Shown in pieces: positions 8,719-16,915 of a stretch of DNA of 64,000 nucleotides. The number at the start of each line of letters is the position of its first letter. The stretch's first letter is position 1. This DNA is from Pseudanabaena mucicola str. Chao 1806 (GTDB lineage Bacteria; Cyanobacteriota; Cyanobacteriia; Pseudanabaenales; Pseudanabaenaceae), in contig NZ_CP097329.1 in NCBI RefSeq assembly GCF_030323025.1, forward strand, positions 1,023,001-1,087,000, written 5' to 3'. A model generated the notes under the pieces. The model was not told the origin of the DNA. It saw only the letters and a program-made list of their open reading frames with translations, and did not search any database. The position numbers and the translations under genes were made by a program.

Positions 8719-9465
8719 ATGAAAAGTTATCTATTCATAGCTGCTGCTGCAATCGCTTTATTTGGATGTGAGTCTCAACCTAGTTCAAATCCTAGTCCTC
8801 CTGTACCTAGCGCTACAACGAGTAATTCTCCTACAAATCAAGCGATCGCTAAGGTGTCATTGATTGAAGATAAGCCAGTGTTTGTCGCATCTCAACAAAA
8901 TCCACAGCCTAAAGAAATTGATGCTCAGGTAGGAATGGATTTATATGTAGCTGATACAGTTCGTACTGAGGCAAATGGCAAAACGCAGATTGAGTTTAAT
9001 AATGGGGTGGGCTTTCGGATTGGAGGTGATTCCATTTTGCAAATCCAACCTCAAAATCGCTTGCACCTAAAATCTGGAAAGATGATTACTTGGATTAAAC
9101 CTGGTTTAAAAGTTCCAACAGAAATTTCTACGCCCTACGCAACTGCTGCTATTCGTGGCACAACAGCTTTTGTGGAAATTCCTAAGGATATCAATCAAGG
9201 TGTCAGATTTTTCTCTTGGGAAGGAACAGTATCAGTGAAGCTACCTAACCAATCAAAGGAAATTGTGTTGGTGACTGGCGAAGAAATTCTGATCAAACCC
9301 AATGATACCAAGCCTCCAGTTGTCCGCCGTTTAGACTTGCAAGAGTGGAAAGATAACGTCTCTAGAAAAAGTTCCTTTCTACGAAGCTTTAAAACACCTC
9401 TACCCACTCAACCAATCATCGATAAATTAACCCCTGGACAGCCGAGCCTTGATAAAGCTAATTAA
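8719..9465 (+). CDS. FecR-domain lipoprotein
   Basis: A 248-residue lipoprotein. The start at 8719 places a signal peptide MKSYLFIAAAAIALFGC with lipobox L-F-G-C at the N-terminus, followed by a Ser/Pro/Thr-rich linker. An earlier in-frame start at 8608 would fall inside the preceding hairpin and bury the signal peptide. A FecR-type beta domain follows (about 60-210): GFRIGGDSILQIQP, GKMITWIKPG, STPYATAAIRGTTAFVEI and FSWEGTVSV. FecR domains in this setting are usually structural periplasmic modules, not sigma regulators, and no sigma factor is adjacent. The stop codon TAA coincides with the first three bases of the inverted-repeat element that follows, so the native C-terminus may have been altered. 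Confidence 0.75.
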   Translation: MKSYLFIAAAAIALFGCESQPSSNPSPPVPSATTSNSPTNQAIAKVSLIEDKPVFVASQQNPQPKEIDAQVGMDLYVADTVRTEANGKTQIEFNNGVGFRIGGDSILQIQPQNRLHLKSGKMITWIKPGLKVPTEISTPYATAAIRGTTAFVEIPKDINQGVRFFSWEGTVSVKLPNQSKEIVLVTGEEILIKPNDTKPPVVRRLDLQEWKDNVSRKSSFLRSFKTPLPTQPIIDKLTPGQPSLDKAN

Positions 9466-9611
9466 CGTCAGTTCGGGTTAAGCTGGCAAATTTTAAAAGC
9501 CCAAAAGTAAAAGCCTTGCTAGGCAAGACTTTTACTTTTGGGCTTTGAGAGAGGGTTTGCGTAGCAAACCCTCTCTCAAAGCCTGTTTCAAATTATCCCG
9601 AACTCACGTTA
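9463..9611. mobile_element. 149-bp inverted-repeat element (MITE-like, family R1)
   Basis: The ends TAACGTCAGTTCGGG and CCCGAACTCACGTTA are imperfect inverted repeats. Inside are two stacked hairpins: AAAGCCCAAAAGTAAAAG pairing with its complement around 9497-9546, and GAGAGAGGGTTTGC with its complement at 9547-9577. A 98-bp relative lies at 37072-37169, and a right half at about 60235-60274. It encodes nothing. It sits between the FecR gene and a truncated gene and touches both coding ends. Confidence 0.65.
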
Positions 9612-9898
9612 CGCTTAGCATAACTTCGCCGATTCCAAGGTATTTTTTTTAGTATCTGGACATATACAAGCTTATTTTCTCGTTTAAACCATGAACGATG
9701 ATTTTGTGTTTCAAGCAGTATTAGTCCTTGAGTTATTTGCTCGCATTCAATCGCATAACCTTCATAGTTATCCCTTGATAGATAAATTCGGTTGTTTGTA
9801 TCCCAATTCCAATAATTTTCTTCCTCCTGAGTAGACTGTATCCGCGATCTCCAAAATGCTTCAAAATCATCCAAATGTTTTTGGTCGATTTTTGTCAA
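9593..9898 (-). pseudogene. N-terminal remnant of a GNAT-like acetyltransferase
   Basis: A 101-codon frame (FEAFWRSRIQ...; YEGYAIECEQITQGLILLET; LVYVQILKKIPWNRR). The YEGYAIE...GLILLET and LVYVQ...PWNR segments resemble the first half of a family of GNAT proteins. In that family the sequence then continues into the acetyl-CoA binding loop (R/Q-x-x-G-x-G/A), which is absent here. The last residues (YAKRNVSSG) are encoded by the end of the adjacent MITE-like element, so the gene appears cut off by it. Family recognition is from memory of sequence patterns and is moderate. Confidence 0.5.
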
Positions 9899-10321
9899 TA
9901 GAGCAGTGACAAGCTGGTTATCAGCTACTAACGCAATTTATCTGAAATTGAAATTTTACGAGCTTTGAATATTGTACATTATTCTTTGATATTTTAAAAG
10001 AACTTAGCTAGAATTGACTGCTAAAACGTTTAAAAAATAGGTTTGCTTATGAATTTATCCTAGCTTATGTAAAGAGCCATTATCGCAAGCAAAGTTACTA
10101 GATAGACTTTTTACATAAATTCGTAAGCTTGCGAATTTATGTTTACTTAAAGCCCAAATTCCGCTCGTAATGGAAGGGAAAAAACAATTACGAAAGTAAA
10201 TACTAACGTTGGAAAACAAAGGCTCTTTGAGGAAACGATAGCCCAATGCGGCAAATCTTAATGACCGCAAGGGTGCAACCTTGGTTTTTTAAAAACTTAA
10301 AGATTCTGGTCTGTGAGTAGC
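9899..10321. other. Non-coding gap with inverted repeats
   Basis: No convincing gene. AAAGAGCC at 10071-10078 is mirrored by GGCTCTTT at 10221-10228, and ACATAAATTCG (10113-10123) pairs with CGAATTTATGT (10132-10142). The 71-codon minus frame here lacks a ribosome site and looks accidental. It may be the remains of another small element. Confidence 0.4.
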
Positions 10322-11488
10322 TTAACGCTGAATAATTTGTTGGGTACTATGCACTGCTGTAATCAAGATGTTTGCTGCACGATCAATTTCTGCATCGGTT
10401 GTGAATTTGCCGATGCTAATTCGTAAGGCTCCTTCAATAAGATTTGTGGGTAGGTTAATGGCTTGCAAAACATGAGAAGCAGTCTCAACACCTGATGAAC
10501 AAGCTGAGCCTGTGGCGATCGCCAGTTGATCGCGAATTCTGGTAATGATCGCTTTGTTGGGAATATTTGGGACGGAAATATGTAGGTTTCCCGCCAGTCG
10601 GTTGAGGCGATCACCATTGATCGTTAGATCGGGAATACTTTCTAGTAATAAAGATTGGAGGCGATCGCGTTTAGCTGCAATTGCTTGTTCGTCGGCTAAC
10701 ATTTCTTGCTGACGCAAGCGGCAAGCTTCACCCAGACCAGCAATACCTGCGACGTTGAGCGTCCCTGCTCTGATCCCTTTTTGCTGTCCACCACCATAAA
10801 TTAATGGTTGAAGATGATAGCCTTTACGCAAAATTAAGGCTCCGATGCCTTTAGGGGCATACATTTTATGTCCTGAAAGCGTTAGATAAGTAATGCCCCA
10901 ATCGCGAAAGTTAATCGGGATTTTGCCAACGGCTTGGGTAGCATCACAAAGAAAGGGGGCGTTATAACGTTGAGCGATCGCGCCGATTTCTGGCATAGGG
11001 TAAATAGTGCCGATCTCATTATTGGCTGCCATCACACAAATTAAATCTATGCCTTGAGTGCAAGTTGTTTCTACATGTTCGAGGTCTAGTTTGCCTTGGC
11101 GATCGACTTTTAAAAGGATCATCTCGGCAATTCCCTTTTTTGCTAGGGCATCACAAGTATCAAGAACAGCTTTGTGTTCTATGGGTAATACTGCAATTTT
11201 TAGCTTATGGGTGCTAGGTGATTTTTGGGTTAGTCCTTGCAGCACCAGATTAATGCTTTCGGTCGCACCCGATGTAAAAATTACTTCTCTAGGTACGGCT
11301 CCGACTAAATCAGCGACTTGTTTGGCGGCTTGTTTGACTGCGCGATCGGCTTTGTCTCCATAGGTATGGTCAATGCTGCTGGCATTGCCAAATTCTATCT
11401 GCATATATTCCATGACTACGGAAGCGACACGCGGATCAACTGGGGTAGTGGCGTGGTAATCAAGGTAAATGGGGCGATCGCTTTGCAT
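10322..11488 (-). CDS. Cysteine desulfurase (IscS/NifS/DndA type)
   Basis: A 388-residue PLP enzyme that takes sulfur from cysteine as an enzyme persulfide. Visible landmarks are the N-terminal YLDYHATTP, TSGATESINLVLQG, the PLP-lysine box TLSGHKMYAPKG and the catalytic-cysteine loop TGSACSSGVETASHVL. Length and the GSACSSG loop fit the group I (NifS/IscS) branch, which also includes DndA and SspA of DNA phosphorothioation systems. It is 11 bp downstream of the DUF2357 gene on the same strand and so is likely the last gene of the HNH-McrB-DUF2357 operon. That context suggests a role in a sulfur-dependent defence pathway, but a general Fe-S or tRNA-thiolation role is possible. Confidence 0.9.
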   Translation of the reverse strand: MQSDRPIYLDYHATTPVDPRVASVVMEYMQIEFGNASSIDHTYGDKADRAVKQAAKQVADLVGAVPREVIFTSGATESINLVLQGLTQKSPSTHKLKIAVLPIEHKAVLDTCDALAKKGIAEMILLKVDRQGKLDLEHVETTCTQGIDLICVMAANNEIGTIYPMPEIGAIAQRYNAPFLCDATQAVGKIPINFRDWGITYLTLSGHKMYAPKGIGALILRKGYHLQPLIYGGGQQKGIRAGTLNVAGIAGLGEACRLRQQEMLADEQAIAAKRDRLQSLLLESIPDLTINGDRLNRLAGNLHISVPNIPNKAIITRIRDQLAIATGSACSSGVETASHVLQAINLPTNLIEGALRISIGKFTTDAEIDRAANILITAVHSTQQIIQR

Positions 11489-11499
11489 ATTTGGGATTT

Positions 11500-13554
11500 T
11501 TAATAACTTCTTCGATAGCTTCCTGTGTTTCTGAGGTCAGCCTCAGAAGGATCGCTCCCGCATTCTGGACAGATAAACATCCATTTATCACGGTGTTCTG
11601 GGTGGTCAGATTTATGGTGAAAGTAGTTACTGAATTTGAGTAAATGATGATGAGTGCCATAACAGCTATTCACAACCCAAAAATCACCACATTGAGGGCA
11701 GCCGTAATATGTGCTTAATCCTTGCCTGAAAATGTTTTCTTGAGGAGCAAGAGAATAGCCACAGGATATACAGGTTGAAATTAGAGATTCATGGAGATGA
11801 TATTGCAGTAATAAGCGAATAATTTTTTTGAGTTGTTGATTGGCTTTCTCAGGATCAGAATCAGGAAAGAGCGCGATCGCCCCATATTGATGTCCAACAT
11901 AGTCATTTTTATTTTGACTAACTCGAAATTTCTCTCTAGCAAAGCGACTAAATGGTACTTCACCCCAATAGTCATAATTTCTGTCAGTATGGAGGACAAA
12001 GCAAGCTTGAAGCTTTAATTCTTCTTGATATCGAGATTTGGCAATGTCGATGACATCTTTTTGAAAACGGTCATAGCCTTGATCTCGGTAGTTGCGATAT
12101 TTAGCATCAAATCCAAATTTAGATACTGACATTCCATTTATCGAAACTTCAATTAGAATATCTGGCTTTCGCAGTTTGCCATAGAGGTTGTATTGTTCGG
12201 ATTCGTAAGTGAGCGTTACTGTTAGTTGACGGCGATCGCCTAATTTTTTGCTTAATCGAAATGGTCTATTTTTAGGGATTTGGATAGTTCCTATTGATAC
12301 TGTCAAGTTCTCAAATAAACCTTCTGATGGCTCGTAGCTCATGCCAGCATAGAGAATAAAGGCACTATAAATACTAACAAAGCACCAGATCTCATAGATT
12401 TCCCAAACTGGTTTGATATTTTTGGGCGTGAGATTTTCAAAGGAAAGAATTTGCTGTTGCAAGTTCTCTAGTAAATGTCCTTGAGTACTGCTATAGCAAG
12501 CGTAGATAGCTCCATAAGCAGGTGCTCCCGTTAATCTTAAAGAATGATTTGGTAAGGTGTGAGGGGTGGAAATATTTCTTAAAAACGATGAATTGCGAGC
12601 ATATTTTGCCCAGATTTGACATTCTTGCAGTTGCTTGATTTTTTCCTTGACTGATAATTCAAATTGATTAATTCTTTTAGTGCGTTGATTGACGGTTTTT
12701 TGAATATTGTCTCGAAACTTAGTAAAATCAGAATCGCTACGACGGCTAGGAATCAAGCGGCTTTCTACATTATCAATTTTTAACGCCTTTAGGCTAGAGA
12801 TAACTCCCTGTGCAACATCCTGCAAATAAATATCTAGCAAGTAACAGAGAAATTGATTTTCGGAACAGTTAGTGGTTTCTGTCCGAACCATGCCCATAAA
12901 ATTTTGCTTTGCGGGTTGGCTATAGGCTTTGATTAATAATTTAGGAGATGTATAAACCCTAGAGCGGTTGACCTTGCCTATTGTGGTTTCAATATCTTTG
13001 AGCGATCGCTTTTCGAGAGCAATCCAATTTTGTTGCATGACTGATGTAAGTTCAATCAGTGCATCGGCGGTTGTCAGCATTCCTTGATAGGGAGACCATT
13101 TCTGTCCATAGCCAGTCTCTCCTGATGCTTGGGCAGTAAGAATCTTAATTTCCCGATTCACACAACTAGATACTGATAGTGCGAGTGTGCCAATATCCGC
13201 AATCATCCGATCCAATTGACTATCAGTTAAGCTCGCAGGATGGATAGCTAATCTAGTTTTTGTTGCTTCAATTTGGTTTCCCTTGTCATCAATGAGAATT
13301 ATTGTCACAATTCCTGCACTACTGATAATTGAAGGTGGAATTTGATTATTTTTAAACTGCCAATAGTTAGTTTTTGCGACATTTAATAAATCAATATTCG
13401 GATTACCTAGCAGCCTAACTTTACCTAGCCAGCGATCGCTCAGACAAACTTGCCAAAATTGCCGAAATTGTTGGATATGTTGCAGCCCATCTTCGTCAGT
13501 GGGTAAGACATTACCGCGATCGTCCACAAATTTTATAGTGGGATAGTTAGCCAT
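11500..13554 (-). CDS. DUF2357/DUF524 PD-(D/E)xK nuclease-like protein (McrC-like partner)
   Basis: A 684-residue protein of the DUF2357 plus DUF524 (COG1700) kind, predicted to be the nuclease partner of McrB-like ATPases. The nuclease core is visible at about residues 465-490: KPDILIEVSI, then FGFDAKYRNYRD, a D...E/D-x-K arrangement. The C-terminus (about 597-680) is a treble-cysteine region with CISCGYS, YGCPQCGD and FICPECGSD, likely two zinc ribbons, not part of every family member. It starts 6 bp after the McrB-like gene and precedes the cysteine desulfurase by 11 bp. Likely role: cleavage of invading DNA, with the AAA protein as motor or sensor. Confidence 0.8.
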   Translation of the reverse strand: MANYPTIKFVDDRGNVLPTDEDGLQHIQQFRQFWQVCLSDRWLGKVRLLGNPNIDLLNVAKTNYWQFKNNQIPPSIISSAGIVTIILIDDKGNQIEATKTRLAIHPASLTDSQLDRMIADIGTLALSVSSCVNREIKILTAQASGETGYGQKWSPYQGMLTTADALIELTSVMQQNWIALEKRSLKDIETTIGKVNRSRVYTSPKLLIKAYSQPAKQNFMGMVRTETTNCSENQFLCYLLDIYLQDVAQGVISSLKALKIDNVESRLIPSRRSDSDFTKFRDNIQKTVNQRTKRINQFELSVKEKIKQLQECQIWAKYARNSSFLRNISTPHTLPNHSLRLTGAPAYGAIYACYSSTQGHLLENLQQQILSFENLTPKNIKPVWEIYEIWCFVSIYSAFILYAGMSYEPSEGLFENLTVSIGTIQIPKNRPFRLSKKLGDRRQLTVTLTYESEQYNLYGKLRKPDILIEVSINGMSVSKFGFDAKYRNYRDQGYDRFQKDVIDIAKSRYQEELKLQACFVLHTDRNYDYWGEVPFSRFAREKFRVSQNKNDYVGHQYGAIALFPDSDPEKANQQLKKIIRLLLQYHLHESLISTCISCGYSLAPQENIFRQGLSTYYGCPQCGDFWVVNSCYGTHHHLLKFSNYFHHKSDHPEHRDKWMFICPECGSDPSEADLRNTGSYRRSY

Positions 13555-13560
13555 AGTTGA

Positions 13561-15702
13561 TTACCCCCAATAGCGCACTATTTGGCGGCGCTCATCGTTA
13601 AGTTGACGTTCTAGGCGATCGAGAATATTGGCGGGATCGTAGGTTTTGTAATTTTGTTTGAGTTCCTTGAGCCATTCTTGAAAGAGACTATTAGTTTGAT
13701 TATCTTTAAAGAAAGTGATTCTGGGCAATATCTTTGTAAATAGAAAATGACCAAAAGCTTCTTTTTGATTAAGTTCTAGCCAATCAGCGATCGCACAAAA
13801 TACCGCATAATCTTTCATGGTGCGATAGCCTAGAGGGATACCTAGTGCTGACGCTTCGGCAAAATAATCTTTTTGCCATTGCTGAATTTTTACCCAGTCC
13901 TGAGATTTTCCATTGATAACCAAATCCCAATTTTTCTTATATCCATCGTGGAGAACTTGCCTAAGTTTGGAGCTAGAGATGGAATTAATTTGGGTTGCTG
14001 CTTGATTGGTGACTTGTTTAGGTAATTGATTAAAATCAGCGATCGGATAGGTAATTGTATAGGAGCGATCAATTACCTTGGGACTAAGATCATAGGTAGT
14101 TTCATCAGAATTTAATGTGCCCAGTAAAATCATGTTTTGTGGTACAGGTTGATGCGATCGCCATTTTTGCAAAAATATTTTTAATCTTTGTTGTCTAGCT
14201 TTTTGCTTTGATTCAAGTTGTTCCTGTTTTTCTAAATAATCAATTTCTTGCCATAGTTCTCTTTCTATATCATCAGAAAAAAGGAGTATGGAGTTATCAT
14301 CTTTTGCTTCATCTAACTCATTAGATTCACGGAATTCACGAGAATACTCTAGCTTTGACAACAAATCTGAAGCATAGTTCTCAATTTTGGCTAGATTCAA
14401 CTCATCTAGACAAATTAAGTTTAATCTTTCTCGATCTGTTTCGGCATTTTTTAAAGCTGTGAGAAAGCTAGTAGGGCGAAATATCTCATGAATTGGATCA
14501 AAGAATCCCAATAAATCCGCAGGCTCAATCCATGCAGGACGTACAGGAATAATCGCACAGGAACCACCGATCAATTTTGCTGAATGCTTGACAATACTAG
14601 TTTTGCCAACGCCTACAGAGCCATTGAGCAGTACAATTCCCCCTGAATAAAATCCTGATAGCATAGACAGCAGGAAGCTATTGGCGATATTTCGGGATAC
14701 CTGCAAACCTTCTTTTTGTAATTGCTGATGCCATTTAGTACCAAGTTTACTGGGTAATTGCACTGGCTCAATCACTCGATTTGGTAAGATCTCAACAGGA
14801 ACTGCAAGACGATAAGGCTCTATTTGTTGCCTAATCTCCAATAGTTGGGCTTCCTGTAGCTTTAGCTGTTCTTGTCGGACTAGAAATTGTTTAGTGCGAT
14901 CGGCTAAAGATTGAATTTCTCTAGTCAATTGCTTCTGTTTAGCTTCAAACTGTTCTTGAATTTCTCTAGTTCTAGTAGTAGCAAGTTCTTCTACTTCTTG
15001 GTTAAGGTTATGCCGTTGCAGGTTAAGAGACTCTTGTTGCTTTTTGACAGATTCACGCTCACGATTCAACTCAGATAATTTTTCCTGAACTTGTTTAGTG
15101 AACTCTGCCGTTCTAGACTTAACCAATTTGGCAACCTCTTCAGGAATAGCAATTTCTCGCATTTCCAGTTCTTTCTCTTTCTGTTTGAGAAACTCTTCTT
15201 CCCGAATTAGTTGTTTTTTATACTCTTTCAACTCGTTAAGCTTTTCTTCTGTCCTAACTAATGCAATCTCTTCCGCATGAGCATTGATATTAGCTTTTTT
15301 CTCTTCTATGAGGCTTAGATGTATATCCCATTGCTCCCTTAGTTTATTAGGATGTAATCTTCTAAGTTGAGTTGCAACTTCTTCAGCAATATTTTTAGTG
15401 ACCACCTCAATCTCAATTGCTTCAGGATCACCTTCTTCCTCACGTTTGCGATCATAACTGCGTTCACCGACATTCCGCCAATCAAAGATCACATAATCAT
15501 CTTTAATCAATTTATCACTGGAGCAATTCTTTCTTAGACCAAAGAATTTTTTAACTTTAGTACCATCAGATAAAGTTATAACCAATAAAGGCTCAATAAG
15601 AACAATAGCATCTGTAACGATCTTTGCTCGTCCTGCTAATTTCCCCCCGTATAGGCAATTAAGCCATCTCGCATCAAAAGGATCTTGATTTAATTCAGTC
15701 AT
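13561..15702 (-). CDS. McrB-like AAA ATPase with long coiled coil
   Basis: A 713-residue protein. Residues 1-100 form a small N-terminal domain. Residues about 130-300 are a charged heptad-rich coiled coil (EEKLNELKEYKKQLIREEEF; QEKLSELNRERESVKKQQ). The AAA module follows: Walker A LLNGSVGVGKTSIV near residue 360, LICLDELNLAKIENYASDLL near 430 with the DE-x-N-x-A-x-x-E signature of the McrB group, and LLGTLNSDETTYDLSPKVIDR as sensor 1. McrB proteins hydrolyse GTP or ATP and drive an McrC nuclease; here the partner is the DUF2357 gene 6 bp downstream. The coiled coil in place of a known DNA-binding head is notable, since target recognition cannot be read. Confidence 0.8.
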   Translation of the reverse strand: MTELNQDPFDARWLNCLYGGKLAGRAKIVTDAIVLIEPLLVITLSDGTKVKKFFGLRKNCSSDKLIKDDYVIFDWRNVGERSYDRKREEEGDPEAIEIEVVTKNIAEEVATQLRRLHPNKLREQWDIHLSLIEEKKANINAHAEEIALVRTEEKLNELKEYKKQLIREEEFLKQKEKELEMREIAIPEEVAKLVKSRTAEFTKQVQEKLSELNRERESVKKQQESLNLQRHNLNQEVEELATTRTREIQEQFEAKQKQLTREIQSLADRTKQFLVRQEQLKLQEAQLLEIRQQIEPYRLAVPVEILPNRVIEPVQLPSKLGTKWHQQLQKEGLQVSRNIANSFLLSMLSGFYSGGIVLLNGSVGVGKTSIVKHSAKLIGGSCAIIPVRPAWIEPADLLGFFDPIHEIFRPTSFLTALKNAETDRERLNLICLDELNLAKIENYASDLLSKLEYSREFRESNELDEAKDDNSILLFSDDIERELWQEIDYLEKQEQLESKQKARQQRLKIFLQKWRSHQPVPQNMILLGTLNSDETTYDLSPKVIDRSYTITYPIADFNQLPKQVTNQAATQINSISSSKLRQVLHDGYKKNWDLVINGKSQDWVKIQQWQKDYFAEASALGIPLGYRTMKDYAVFCAIADWLELNQKEAFGHFLFTKILPRITFFKDNQTNSLFQEWLKELKQNYKTYDPANILDRLERQLNDERRQIVRYWG

Positions 15703-15750
15703 GATTTTTTTAGTTCTATCTGTATTGATTAATCGCTTGGATGATGCAAA

Positions 15751-16881
15751 CTATCTTTCTATTTTATATAGCCAATTAGCAATAAATCCATGACTAATTG
15801 CAATATTAAGCTGTGGCAAAATGACTGAAGCATAAGCTTTATGTAGCTTTTCAAATTCTAGTAAGTCACTTTTGTTTGATACTCGCAACTCTGCTATAAA
15901 AGGCTCAATGTAGCGATACCAAGTTCTCTCAGTCATATTTGCATGGGATACAATCAAGCCTTTATGTTGTATACCTACGAATAAATCAAAATAAATATTT
16001 GAGGGTAGATTATCAGATTTAGAGGAATTAACTTCTTTAGACGTTGGGATAAGATTCCATAAAAGATCATGAGTTACAAAAGACCAAGGCAAGTAATGAT
16101 CTAGCGAAAGATTATCCGTTGTTAGAGTCTGATTAGAGTAAATGCAGGTCAGATTTTGATGCTCTAAAACTTTTTTCCAGTATTCAGTCTGATTTTTGAG
16201 AGAATCTCTTTGTATTGGAGCAAATAGCTTATTACTGATAGCTGGTGTACTAGGATTGCATTTTTGCATATATTTTAGCCATTCCCAAGAAATCCAACCT
16301 CTTATAATTGAGTAATTTATTTTGAAGTAATCTATCCATTCAGGATGAACTATTACTGATAAGCAATCATCACTATACTTTAGTAACGGCTTACGAGTTT
16401 CAAAATACTGGTTTGAAAGTTGAATAACAGTTGCATTGACCTTACTATCTACAAGACCCCGTAACTCTCCACGAAAAAAAGCAGTATTGATACGAAAAGG
16501 CACATAATCCATTAGCGAATAGTCCAGTTTTTGACTTGAAATATTTGCTCTTAAATTTTCTTTCCCCGCGTAATCTCCTTTTATGCTTGTTTTATCTACA
16601 TTTAGATTTAATTTTTCTATTTGAGAAAGAATCATATCTTGGTTTCCAAATGAAAGTTTGCAAAAACTGTATGGATACCAAGCATTTGCAAGCATTTCAA
16701 TGATTAACTCCTGAAAGCTGATTGATTGAGAAGGAGAAAATCGTCTTCTATTGATAATATCTAAAAGAGATAGAAGAAAAATATACTTATATGAGTTAGT
16801 TGTTTTATCAAATAGTCGGGACAATGCGCTTATATCCAAGCTTTCCGATATTAGCAATTGTGAAACAAGAGGATTTTCCAT
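15751..16881 (-). CDS. HNH endonuclease-like protein
   Basis: A 376-residue protein with an HNH-type core at about residues 240-290: CIYSNQTL, then LSLDHYLPWSF, LLWNLIPTSKEVNSSKSD. The D-H pair, the central N and the later N/K match the beta-beta-alpha-metal fold, in the D-H-x-x-P-W-S form also seen in several defence nucleases. The zinc-binding CxxC of classic HNH proteins is mostly absent. It is 48 bp upstream of the McrB-like gene and is probably the first gene of a four-gene unit. An IS66 element sits 34 bp upstream of its start, and its first 35 codons are duplicated on the far side of the element. Confidence 0.75.
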   Translation of the reverse strand: MENPLVSQLLISESLDISALSRLFDKTTNSYKYIFLLSLLDIINRRRFSPSQSISFQELIIEMLANAWYPYSFCKLSFGNQDMILSQIEKLNLNVDKTSIKGDYAGKENLRANISSQKLDYSLMDYVPFRINTAFFRGELRGLVDSKVNATVIQLSNQYFETRKPLLKYSDDCLSVIVHPEWIDYFKINYSIIRGWISWEWLKYMQKCNPSTPAISNKLFAPIQRDSLKNQTEYWKKVLEHQNLTCIYSNQTLTTDNLSLDHYLPWSFVTHDLLWNLIPTSKEVNSSKSDNLPSNIYFDLFVGIQHKGLIVSHANMTERTWYRYIEPFIAELRVSNKSDLLEFEKLHKAYASVILPQLNIAISHGFIANWLYKIER

Positions 16882-16915
16882 GCTAGATTTAGGTTATAGT
16901 TGATGCGTAATGTGA
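16775..16915. repeat. 141-bp direct repeat, left copy (includes start of HNH gene)
   Basis: Identical base for base to 18505-18645. It contains the first 35-36 codons of the HNH gene and 34 bp upstream of it, and abuts the left end of the IS66 element. The two copies lie exactly at the two element boundaries. Confidence 0.95.

Noticed and set aside
10055-10270. 71-codon minus-strand ORF
   Set aside because: No ribosome site, no family resemblance, lies across inverted repeats in a non-coding gap.
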